NCBI GenBank assembly: GCA_949358305.1
Contig: OX442314.1
Location: 10,409,060-10,473,059, forward strand
Length of the DNA: 64,000 nt
Direction of reading: 5' to 3'
DNA from: Strigamia acuminata
Lineage: Eukaryota > Arthropoda > Chilopoda > Geophilomorpha > Linotaeniidae
Made by a program: the position numbers and the translations under genes. Each line of letters begins with the position of its first letter. Within the stretch, counting starts at the first letter, position 1. The notes under the pieces were generated by a model. The model was not told the DNA's origin and made no database searches. It was given only the letters and a program-made list of their open reading frames with translations. Below, one piece after another: positions 45,244 to 56,200 of this stretch.

Positions 45244-45673
45244 CTATACTCGAGTTGCACTCAAAAAGGCACCTCACAATGTGTACTCCCATTGGTCGAG
45301 CAGGTTTACTACTAACTCCAGACTGTATACTACTACTAGGAGAAGTAGTTTTGTTTTTTATTTATTGTTGTGATTGTTATGACTAATTTAGTTTGTTATT
45401 TTGATTTTATTTAATAAAAAATGTTATTTCCATCATTAAAATGAAGTTTTACACATTAAAAAATGTCAAACTCATGTTTGTTGTGTTTATTGCTTACATC
45501 GTCTGGAAGTTTGAATTTTAGGCCGTTGCCTAGGCAATCGATTACAATGTCTGTACATTGTAATGCAATTCTGGTGTTTGGGTCTACTTTTCCGGATCAC
45601 TACACCAGTAAACTGGCTCGACCAATGGGAGTACACATTGTGAGGTGCCTTTTTGAGTGCAACTCGAGTATAG
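45244..45673. mobile_element. inverted-repeat element with arms of about 67 bp
   Basis: 45244-45310 and 45607-45673 are near-perfect reverse complements, both starting CTATACTCGAGTTGCACTCA when read inwards. They enclose about 296 bp. Just before the right arm a perfect hairpin, ATTACAATGT CTGT ACATTGTAAT, lies at 45541-45564. No transposase frame. No clear target duplication (ATGA on the left, AAAT on the right). It interrupts or borders the Gypsy integrase relic. Confidence 0.75.
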
Positions 45674-46180
45674 AAATAGAATGGCGCCATGTTAATGTGC
45701 GTGCATTGTTTTTAGGAGGGTAATGATAGTTTTTGGGGAATGTTTGCACGTTGACATTCGAATTTTGTTTTTGAAAAAATTGTGAGATATGATTGAGAGA
45801 TTGAAGTGGAAAGGTTTGTTTTGTAGTATTAGTGCAACAGTTGCAGCTATTAGCCATGCACTATGAGAACTAATCATTGTGACATAAAATCAATGAACAT
45901 GGCTATAGGTGAAGTCTTGACTTTGCTGCTGCTTGCAGTAAACATAGGTTGTCTTATTGATATGTCTGAAATATTCATTCTGTTGCTATATCTTCAGGTA
46001 AACAGGTTTAGCTGTATTTGTTTTTGTTTTCGCTGGCCATTAGTTATGCGCAGAGAAGAGGTGTAATTAGGTGGAAGGGTGTGCCCTTGGAGATCAGCAG
46101 GGTGTTGAGTTTGATTAACTGTCTAGGTTAAAACTGCAATTTAAGATGCATTTCTATTTCTAGTGTACATCAAAATTACA
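45674..46180. other. intergenic DNA
   Basis: Unique sequence after the inverted-repeat element. Nothing recognised. Confidence 0.5.
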
Positions 46181-46184
46181 TTTT

Positions 46185-46660
46185 ACATTTTTGCATGTAA
46201 AAATTGCATTTTTGCACGTGAAAATTGCATTTTTGCACGTGAAAATTGCATTTTTGCACGTAAAAATTGCATTTTTGCACGTAAAAATTGCATTTTTGCA
46301 CTTAAATATTGCATTTTTGCACTTAAATATTGCATTTTTGCACTTAAAAATTGCATTTTTGCTCTTAAAAATACCATTTTTGCACTTAAAAATACCATTT
46401 TTGCACTTAACAATTGCATTTTAGCACTTAACAATTGCATTTTAGCGCTTAAAATTTGCATTTTAGCGCTTAAAATTTGCATTTTAGCGCTTAAAAATTG
46501 CATTTTAGCGCTTAAAAATTGCATTTTAGCGTTTAAAAATTGCATTTTTGCACGTAAAAATTGCATTTTCGCACGTAAAAATTGCATTTTCGCACGTAAA
46601 AATTGCATTTTCGCACGTAAAAATTACATTTTTGCACTTAAAAATTGCATTTTAAGTATT
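46185..46660. repeat. 21 bp tandem array
   Basis: About 22 units of AAAAATTGCATTTTTGCACG plus T. The A5 and T5 tracts are exactly 10 bp apart. Frames through it on both strands stay open because 21 is a multiple of 3. Confidence 0.95.
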
Positions 46661-47935
46661 ATGTATAATTTACAAAGTACATCATACTTAGAGCCTCAAC
46701 CTCGAGTGCTGTAAACGAATGAGCATTAATAACGGTTATAAAAACATACGTATACAAGTTAGATTCTTTCAAACAAAATTATCCACACTCTGATACAATC
46801 TGAGATGTAGATTACCAAAAATAACATTTCTATCGGAAATCAATACCAATTGATTTTCGTCAATTAATCATCCAAAATCGCAAAAATCCGTACATGCTCC
46901 GTTGCTCGCGATCACTTTCGGATCGTCGTCATTAGCATTACCCAACGATTATTCCAACAATCCACAACTCCACAAAACAACACCAAACCCCAAAAACAAC
47001 AACATTCGCACGACTTTTGCACTAAACGACACGTTCATTAGTGTTTACCACAACACAAACTTGCAACAAAAAAATAAAAAATCGCAAGACATAAAAAATT
47101 CTCCCATAATTATTTTAATTAGACAGTTTCATGCATTTGAGAAATTCTTACAAAATAACATACAATTTGCCTGTGCGTGTTCGTGTCCGTAGAAAATTAA
47201 ATTACTCCAAAATAAAATACAAAAATAAATTTAATTCCTCGCGAGAAAATACAAACAAACAAAAAAAAATCATTTCTGACTAATTTCCAACTTTTTTTTT
47301 TTATCTCATTTTCAATTCATTAAATTAATGGCACCTCAATCTGATTGATGCACGAATCGATACAATCTCCCAAGTGACCGGTGCAATAATATTTTATTGT
47401 ACAAACAATCGTTTTTCCACGAAAGAAACGCGAATGAATTGAATTGATGGATTAAAAAGTGGACATTTAATGCGTATTAAACATTCCAAAGGTGCCAAAA
47501 AATGTTGGCGAACTCGAGTAGTGTCGTGCCGAGTTACACAAAAGTGGCCACGACAGGGCATTAATTTATAATAAGTCGATCAAAGCGAAGCGTCATGCAG
47601 GGAAGAGAGATGGCGGGGGTTGGGTGGTCGGTGTTGCCTGTGACAGATGGCGGCGTGGCGTGGGTGACTGGGTGGGGTGGGTGGGGGGGCAGGGGGGGGG
47701 GTTGGCTGTCTGGTGGTCTATTGACAGCCCACGGGTATGAAACCCCGTCTAGGAGTTTGGCGTGCGAAGTTGGATCAGTCAGCAGATGGTTGAGGTTAGG
47801 GTTGAGAAATTTGGTCAATTTGGTCAGTTTTTATATATTTTTTTTGTTGGGCAGTTGGGTGAAGGGGTGTAATTTTGTAGGATGTTTTGAAGATTTATAC
47901 ATGTTTCATGTAAAGCTTTTTTTTTGTACAGTATA
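46661..47935. other. intergenic DNA with a G-quadruplex-like block
   Basis: AT-rich except 47590-47790. There, CAGATGGCGGC (47644-47654) precedes a G-run block (47670-47701) of five G tracts with 1-2 base loops. No gene recognised. Confidence 0.45.
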
Positions 47936-48560
47936 GAAAAAAGGGGAAAAGCGTGTAAAATCAAGTCAAAACGGATGAAATCATGAAGAAAAGGGTAAAA
48001 TCGTGTAAAAAAGTGTAAAAATTGTGTAAAATGGGGTAAAACATGTTAAACTGTGTAAAAGTTATGTAAAAACGGGTAAAATCATGTGAAAACGGCTAAA
48101 AACGTGTAATATCGGTGTAAAAACATGTTAAAATATGTAAAATCGGTTAAAATCGAAAAGATTCGTAATGTCGATAATTCTATTTTTCGATTTTTTTTAT
48201 TTAGGCATTACGGAGTTTTCTATCTCCATGTATAACGTAAAGCCGGATTAAAATTGGGCTGTAAACGGGATTAGGTTGAACGGGATATCACCGTTTTGGA
48301 GGGATTTTGTATGGGAAATTGAGGAATAGGTAGTTGAGGTGTGTTTGGGAATTTATTCGATTTTTAGTCGATTATTTCTTACGTAAATTGAATCATAAAG
48401 TAGACTTTTTTATTTTGGTTGGTATAATCGATTTTTATTGCAATTATTGTCGATTTTGGTGGACGAAATCGATTTTTATTGCAATTATTGTCGATTTTGG
48501 TGGACGAAATCGATTTTTATTGGATTATTGTCGATTTTGGTAGACGAAATCGATTTTTAT
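47936..48560. repeat. short TGTAAAA array and a 41 bp triplicate
   Basis: 47940-48150 has irregular GTGTAAAATCATGTAAAAAC repeats of 15-20 bp. 48425-48560 has about three copies of a 41 bp unit (TCGATTTTTATTGCAATTAT then TGTCGATTTTGGTGGACGAA). Confidence 0.82.
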
Positions 48561-49720
48561 AGCCGATTATCTTGAAAATCGAATAAGTTTCCAAAAATTG
48601 TTTCACATATCGAAGCACAAAAACCAAAAAAAAAAAAATTAATACCGATTAATGAAATTGATTTTTATAGCCGATTATTCAAAAACCCCATCGACATTTT
48701 CCGATTTTTTCCAAAATCATCGATCGAAAAATCAAAATTCCAATTTCGATTAATTTAATCGATCTTCATAATCGATAATCATCCAAAAACCAAATCGATA
48801 TTTCCGATTTTCCCCCTCCCCCCCAAAAAAAATCACCAACCTTACGAAACTAAATCGCTCCGCAAAAAAAACCCAAAAAAATCGATTCATTTCTTTCTAA
48901 TTTGATTATCCACCGACCGAAATAAAACATTCTCCCGAACCAAACTATCTTCATACTAGATTGTCGCCATAGCAACAACTCCAACACCAACACCAACCAG
49001 CAATTTTTTCCTCATAAGTATCCCTGGTGACGATGGCGCGCATTTCTAGCAAATACAAGTAAGTCCTGCGCGGGGCAAGAACGCAAAAATAACAAATTGG
49101 ATCCCCGACAGCACGTGATTCCGTCCATAACCAGTGGAATCCGATTGGTTTAAATCCCTCGGAGGATTTTTTTTCCACGAGCACGCACGTGACTCGTGGG
49201 AAATGGCGCGCACGTCACGACATGCTTAGAGATTCATTTATTAATGCACGTGTCTCTTAATCACCTAATTAATCCGCGCATTGATTGGTCGATTTGAGTT
49301 GGTTCCATCTCGCATCCATCAATCACACCGGGGTCCGCCAGTCTGTCTGCTCTTGTTTCACCTGGTGGCGCCATTGCTCTGTTTACTCACCGAGGGTGAG
49401 GTGGGGTCGCGAGGGAAGGGTGCCGAGTGAAATGCGCGTTTAATTTATTCGGGGCTTGTGCTAAGGTTCGATTATTGCTCGCTTTGGGTTCTTGTGTCTT
49501 TAGGATTGTTGATGCACGTCGAGAAATGTCGTCGGAGAGGGAAGTTTGATTTTTTTTTTTTGGTAGGTGCTCCGATTAAAAGCCGGGGTTAAATAGCAGA
49601 TGGGGTTTGGGGAAGTTAAAAGTTGTGTGGTTAAAACTACGTCGGATGGAATTTTGGTTGTTTTTGGTGTTAAAAATGGAACTTGTATGCAACATTAAAA
49701 ATATAATGTAAGGATGGGGT
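48561..49720. promoter_or_regulatory. non-coding region with X-box-like and CTCF-like sites
   Basis: GTCGCCATAGCAAC (48963-48976) fits the RFX X-box consensus. CACCTGGTGGCGCCA (49359-49373) resembles a CTCF core. GC-rich from 49030 to 49450. The short minus-strand frame overlapping the X-box has no recognisable domain. Confidence 0.4.
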
Positions 49721-50755
49721 TTTAGGGGCCCGGGCCCCAGTTTTACAGGCCCCTATACAAAATATATATTTTTTTTTATAGATAAATTAGCATGTTTTTT
49801 TATAAAAATGTATTTTTTTGTATGAAAATGCATTTTTTAAATAAGAAAATGCATTTTTTATTTATTAAATTGCTTTGTTTTGTATTAAAATGCATTGTTT
49901 TGTATAAAAATGCATTTTTTATTTATTAAAATGCAATTATTTTGTATGAAAATGCATTGCTTTGCATGAAAGTGCATTGTCTTGTATAAAAATGCATTTT
50001 TTATTTATTAAAATGCAATTATTTTGTATGAAAATGCATTGCTTTGCATGAAAGTGCATTGTTTTGCATGAAAATGCATTGTTTTGTATGAAAATGCATT
50101 GCTTTGCATGAAAAGGCATTGTTTTGAATGAAAAGGCATTGTTTTGTATGAAAATGCATTGTTTTGTATGAAAATGCATTGTTTTGTATGAAAATGCATT
50201 GCTTTGCATGAAAAGGCATTGTTTTGAATGAAAAGGCATTGTTTTGTATGAAAATGCATTGTTTTGTATGAAAATGCATTGTTTTGTATGAAAATGCATT
50301 GTTTTGTATGAAAATGCATTGTTTTGTATGAAAATGCATTGTTTTGTATGAAAATGCATTCTTTTGTATAAAAATGCATTGTTTTGTATGAAAATGCATT
50401 CTTTTGTATGAAAGTGCATTCTTTTGTATGAAAATGCATTCTTTTGTATAAAAATGCATTGTTTTGTATGAAAATGCATTCTTTTGTATGAAAGTGCATT
50501 CTTTTGTATGAAAATGCATTCTTTTGTATAAAAATGCATTGTTTTGTATGAAAATGCAATTATTTCAGCTCAAATTGAATTTATTTTCTACCAAAAATTT
50601 TTTTGTTTCTCGCAGCCATTTTTTCGAGGCCCTAACTGAAAAAAATCGAAAAAAAAATTTTTGAGAAAATATTTTGGTTTTGGAATTAGGGGCCCCCGCA
50701 GCTCCATGGGGCCCTTCTCCTACGAGAACCTAGAAATCCCCTCCTGATTCAAGGA
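49715..50755. mobile_element. probable hAT-like element whose interior is a 20 bp tandem array
   Basis: The left edge has GGATGGGGTTTTAGGGGCCC and CCCCTATAC. The right edge read on the other strand has GGAGGGGATTTCTAGG, then GGGCCCCATGGAGCTGC and GGGGGCCCCTAATT. These look like imperfect inverted ends of the GGGGCGGATCTAGG type common in hAT miniature elements, the left one internally deleted. Inside, 49900-50560 has about 30 copies of AAAATGCATTGTTTTGTATG (20 bp). Target duplication not identified. Confidence 0.5.
49790..50565. repeat. 20 bp tandem array, about 30 copies
   Basis: Unit AAAATGCATTGTTTTGTATG with small variants that are themselves arranged in larger blocks; a block containing GAAAAGGCATTGTTTTGAAT appears near 50110 and 50210, about 100 bp apart. 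Frames of up to 200 codons on the minus strand are artefacts of the repeat. Confidence 0.96.
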
Positions 50756-52380
50756 CCCTCTATTGACTAAACACTCTGGGCCCCAACAACGTAAATAAAA
50801 CATTACAAACATTAGAAACATTAAAACCGCCATTTTTATTCAAACGAAAAATTGTATAAAAATGTTGTCTAAACCTTTGTACAACATTTGTGCAACGTAT
50901 CCATGTTATTAGGGCTGCAACGCGGGAACTTTAATGCGAAAATCGATTTCTCTTTCATACTTCTTGCTCCCACTTGTTGCGAAATTGAAATAAAAGTCAA
51001 ATTTATTTCCATTCCACTTGACACTCCATTTTTGTTTATAACAAAAATTTGCACGTCCAAAACACTCGTAAATTTAAACTGCCCTTAATTACTCCAAAAT
51101 AAGCCACGTAATAACATTAAACACTAATTCCCGACCGTAATTTACGCAACAATCGCCGCAAAACGACAAAAAGCAAACATGTTTATTCATCGCGCTGCCC
51201 CTCGAGCTTTACCCGCGCGCTTCACCACCAAACAAAAACCCACGTTACTTTCCCCATAGGAAACAAATAATCGAATTCAAAATAAACATCGAATTTCGAC
51301 ATGAAAAAATTAAAAAACTGCAACGACAGTAACGACACAACCAAAACACGAGTGATTTTAAGTAACGAGTCCTGACAGTTATTCGTCGCGCGCAAAAAAA
51401 AAATATCTAACTCGCTATTACATCGGGGTCGTCGAGCGCCGCCCAACGGCACGCACACATCCTACCATGTCCCATTCCTCCGCCCACAGTGTGTCATTTG
51501 TCCATAAAACCTTTTCTATCCATTCATTTAATGCAAAAAGTTGATGGGGTCGTGTATCACAACACAGGTGAGTCAGGGGCCCCTCCAACCACTCTGGCGC
51601 TTCTACCTGGACTGAATCATCGACGAGAAGGCGAAAGGAGAACGTGTGGCGCCAACTGTTGTCAATTGAGTGGTTGATGGGGGGTCGGTTATGTTATATA
51701 GTCACCGATACGCGCACCCCGTCGCCATGGCAATGGGCACAACACGGCGGCGAGTCCGGCGACTGTCGAGATGCGAGCAAACATTGCGTTTGGTTGGCGT
51801 TTCGTTTTATCGAGTGGAATTAGGCTTGTTTTTAATTTATTCGGGGGTGAAAGGGTGTCGCGGGGGTGTCGTGTCGTTCCGGTGCAATTGGGACGTGCTG
51901 GATGTTATTGTGCGCGTTTTTGTGCTGGAATTGGATTGGGTTGCCATGGCGACGGTAAATAGCGGCGCATGGGCTCGGGTTGCCGTTGTCGTTGCCGGTG
52001 ATGTGCAACCTACACCTGGACAAATGAAATTGACATGTGGGGTGGGGGTGGGGCGGGGGTGGGGATTTGAATTTGAATGGTTTTTTTTGGTTGGGTTGTC
52101 GTGGTGAGGGAGGGTTGTTGGTGGGATCGTTCTTGGGGGGTTTTGTTTTGGGTAAAGAGCGGTTAATTGAGTAAATGCGCAGTCGCAAATGCATTTATCG
52201 ATCTGGGTTGATGTAGATTGTGTGTGAAAGGTGCACGAGAGATGCGGATTTGAGCAACAGGCGGATTTGTGGTGGTGGATGGATGGTGGGGTTTGGGTTT
52301 TTGGTTTTTTTGGGGGGTATGGAAGGGGTTTTGGATGGTTTTTGGTAGTTTTGGGTGGTTTTTGGTGGTTTGGGTTGTAT
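50756..52380. promoter_or_regulatory. non-coding region, GC rich at 51400-52270
   Basis: Contains GTTGCCATGGCGAC (51940-51953, an X-box match), a near-match GTCGCCATGGCAAT at 51721-51734, TGGCGCCA (51647 region), and a G-run block (52039-52064) with single-base loops. A 145-codon plus-strand frame (51670-52107) has no domain and probably arises from GC content. Confidence 0.4.
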
Positions 52381-52926
52381 TTTGGTACTTTTAGGTGATT
52401 TGTTTGGTGGTTCTTTGGTGTTTATGGAATTTTTTGTTGATTCTTTGGTGTTTATGGAATTTTTTGTTGATTCTTTGATGTTAATGGAATTTTTTGTTGA
52501 TTTTTGTTGGTTATTGGTAACTTTTTGTTTTGTTAGTTTTGGCTGATATTATGTTGGTTTTTGTTGACTTCTATTGATTTTTGTTGATTTTTTTATGATT
52601 TTTGTTAATTTTTTGGGATTTTTGTTAATTTCTTTGTGATTCTTTGATGTTTGTTGGTTTTTGTTGACTTCTATTGATTTTTGTTGACTTCTATTGATTT
52701 TTGTTGATTTTTTAAATGATTTTTGTTAATTTTTTGGGATTTTTGTTAATTTTTTTTGGTTGTTGTTGATTGTTTTTGGTTGTTGTTAATTTTTTTGGTT
52801 GTTGTTAATTTTTTGTGATTCTTTGATGTTTTTGTTGGTTTTTGTTGATTTTTTTTATAATTTTTGTTAATTTTTTGGGATTTTTGTTAATTTTTTGTGG
52901 TTTTTGTTAATTTTTTGTGATTCTTT
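52381..52926. repeat. TTG-rich tandem repeat, left half, split by the Copia element
   Basis: Irregular units of TTTTTGTTGATTTTTGTTGA and GTTAATTTTTTGTGATTCTT. The same sequence resumes at 57501, so this is the target of the Copia insertion. Confidence 0.85.
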
Positions 52927-53107
52927 TGTTAGTATAACCAATCAGTGTTTAATGTATCAACAACAGGAAATTGCGCGTCATCGCACGTCATATTAGTTTC
53001 GTTTATTGTTTTGCAACTCATGCTTTGTAGACTCATGTAGTAAACCTGACCGCTCGCGGTCTTGAAGTTCCTAATTGTGTTTTATTGCTTTATTGCCCAA
53101 ACTCACA
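52927..53107 (+). repeat. 5' LTR of the Copia element
   Basis: 181 bp starting TGTTAGTATAACC and ending CCAAACTCACA. It should hold the promoter for the element, though no clear TATA box stands out. Identical to the 3' LTR. Confidence 0.96.
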
Positions 53108-53109
53108 AA

Positions 53110-53127
53110 GGTTATGGGTTCAGCACG
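53110..53127 (+). other. Copia primer-binding site (internal initiator tRNA-Met type)
   Basis: GGTTATGGGTTCAGCACG matches the complement of the anticodon-arm region of initiator tRNA-Met (GGTTATGGGCCCAGCACG) at 16 of 18 bases; the two changes still allow G-U pairs. Fly copia primes from a half-tRNA at the same internal region. Confidence 0.85.
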
Positions 53128-53236
53128 AGAGGAGAAGCAGTAAAACTGTCCAGTGAAAACAAACAGTGCGCGTGAGTCAATTTTGAAGAGATTTTGAAAA
53201 GGACAAGGTGCCGATCAAAAATCGAGAGTAATCAAA

Positions 53237-56200
53237 ATGGCCGCCGAAAAGACTGTTTATACTCAACTGGAGAAGTTAGACCACAAAAACTACCCAACAT
53301 GGCGTTTTAGGATGCAGATACATCTCAAATCACGTACACTGTGGACTGTGATCGAAAATGACCCCCCAGCAGCAGGGGCTGCAGCCGCAGTCGTAGACGC
53401 TTGGAACGAGAAGGATGGAAAAGCATTGGACGCCATTGCTCAGGCACTTTCCTCCGACCAGTTGGCATTCGTAATGAACAAAGTAACAGCCAAACAAGCA
53501 TGGGACGAGTTGGAAACCATCCATCGTGGGAATGTGGAAGACCAAAAAATAACTTTAAGGTCAGAAATTACAAATATAAAATGGCTGAAAACTGAGGACG
53601 CCATGAGCTTCATGACAAAGGTGTCAGGCATGGCGGAAAAATTACGTCAACTGGGCGACGCCATTACAGATGCTGAAGTGGCCTGCCATGCATTGAGAGG
53701 AATTCCAAGGAAATTCAATGAGGTGCGAGCAAGTTTCGATGCAATTGCCCCTAATCAATTGACCACGGCCCGTGTGCGTTACGCCCTAATTCAAGCCGAA
53801 TTGAGGAACAAAGACGAGGACCGAGAGCACGGAGCAGAGAGCGCCGCACGTGTAAAAGATTTTCGTAAATATTCGTCGAAAAAGGACAAAAAGTGTTTCG
53901 AATGCGGAAAAATGGGCCATTTTGCTCGTGATTGTTGGAGCAAACCCGAAAATGCAAATAAGAAGCCAACAAAGCCAAACAAAAGCGATGACAAGCCCAA
54001 AAATAATCCAGGCAACAGCAAAAGTGGAAAACACTATGCAGCGTGCGTCACGGATGAGTTTGACGACGACACCATCGAGAAATGGCAATTAGATTCGGCG
54101 ACAACATCACACATTGTAAAAAATGCTAGTTACCTGTCAAATGCAATTTTACAAACAAACCGTTTTGTTGATGTGGCGGACGGACGACCTCGACAAGTGG
54201 AGGCGGTGGGAGAACTGACATTGAAAGTCAACATGGATGGAGACCACCATTTTGTGACCCTAAAAGATGTGTTAGCAGTTCCAAGCTTCACCGACAACCT
54301 CATTTCTTGCTACAAACTGTCAAAAAATGGATCCGACATCTGGATGCCTCAAGGAGGAAAAGAGTGTCACGTTTACAAAGGCAAGGACTTGATTTTGCGA
54401 GGAGTCGTAAAAGGGGAGCAGTACTTATTAGATGTCGCCCCTGTCCACTCAGAAGACCACGTAAATGCGGTGGCAACAGTCAAGCCAAACACAAACAATT
54501 CATCACAACTATGGCATCGAAGAATGGCACACATTAACAGTTCTGCAATTGCAAAAATGGCCAAAATGGACATAAACGGACTCAAAATCGACACACAAAA
54601 TGAAGAAAAATGCATTAATTGTGTCAAAGGGAAATATTGCCGCAAGCCGTTCAAACGAGTCGCCACAAAGGCGTCTGGGGCAATATTAGAATTATTGCAT
54701 ATGGATTTGTGTGGGCCGTTTCCGGTCGAGACGTTGGCCGGCAACAAATACATTTTTTGTATAGTTGATGATTTTTCTAATTATGTTTTTGCTATTTTTC
54801 TCAGGTACAAATCGGAGGTGACCGAGGAATTTATCAAACTCGTAAAACGAATCGAAAATGCCACAGACCGAACAGTGAAAAGAATCAGATCCGACAACGG
54901 CGGAGAATTCGTAAACGCAAAAATGAAAAGTTTTCTGGAGTCGAAAGGGATCCACCATGAAAAGACCGTTCCACATAGCCCGCAGCAAAACGGAACGGCT
55001 GAACGGATGAACAGGACCATCGTCGAAGCTGCCCGAACGATGATAAGCGAGGCAAAATTGCCGGCGAAATTTTGGGGCGAAGCAGTGCGAACGGCAGTCT
55101 ACGTGCGAAATAGATGCATTTGCGCTCGAGCAAATGACAAAATACCGTGGGAAATTTGGAATGGAAGAAAAACATCAGTGAAATACTTCAAAGTGTTCGG
55201 ATGTATGGCAGAAATTTGGACCCCACCACAAATGAGAAGTAAAATGGACGAAAAAACAAATTCAGCAATTTTCATTGGTTATAATGAAGACAGAAAAGCA
55301 TATTTATTTTATGACATTACAACTCAAAAAGTTATCCCACAAAGAGATGTCGTTTTCTTTGAAGACAAATTTTGCAATGAAGATTTTGAAGAAGAAGAAA
55401 ACAAATATGCAGAAATTTGTTACACAATACCGGAAAAGGGACAAAATAGTCAACCCCCTGAGGCCGAAGAGTCAGACGAAGGGGAAGAGGACGATGCCCT
55501 CGATTACCAAACCCCCAACAGTGGCACAGACTCAGACTCCATTAGTGCGAAGTCCGACGACGAGAGAGAAGAATCGCCCGGGGCAGTAGGGGGAAACCAA
55601 AACAATCCAAGTTCAGTGGGAGAAAATGCAGACAATTTGAGTCGAGTGGGAGAAAGATGGTCAACCAGAAATAGAAAGGAAACAGAGCGACTACAAATTG
55701 ACCCAAACAAGAAATCTTACTGCAGCAAAGTGTCAGAGCCAAAAATACCAACAACATATGAAGAAAGTTTGCTGTCAGATGAAAGAGAAGATTGGGAATA
55801 TGCAATGAGAGCTGAATTAGAATCACATGACTTAATGGGGACATGGGAAATTGTCAAAGAAAAACCCGGAATGAAAATCATAAAATCTAAGTGGGTTTTC
55901 AAAACTAAAGGGACCAAAGAAGACAAGATTTACAAGGCCAGATTGGTAGCCCAGGGAAGTAGCCAACGACCTGGCATTGACTATGAGCAGACCTACTCAC
56001 CAGTTTTGAGATTGACCAGCTTGAGAGTTCTAATTGTGATTGGACACATGTTAAACTTGATAATGAGACAATTGGATGTTAGAACTGCATATTTACATGG
56101 GAAGCTGGAAGAAGAAATTTTCATGCGAATCCCACAAGGGCTAGAAGAATTTTTCGGACCAGGACAAATATGCAAATTATTGAAGGCAATTTATGGACTT

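Noticed and set aside
46163-46714. 141- and 183-codon frames on opposite strands
   Set aside because: The 21 bp array is a multiple of 3, so any frame free of stops in one unit stays open throughout.
49937-50559. Long minus-strand frames of 166-200 codons
   Set aside because: Translation of the 20 bp array; no splice or start context and no domain.
51670-52107. 145-codon plus-strand frame
   Set aside because: GC-rich region with overlapping frames on both strands, no domain, and regulatory-looking motifs.
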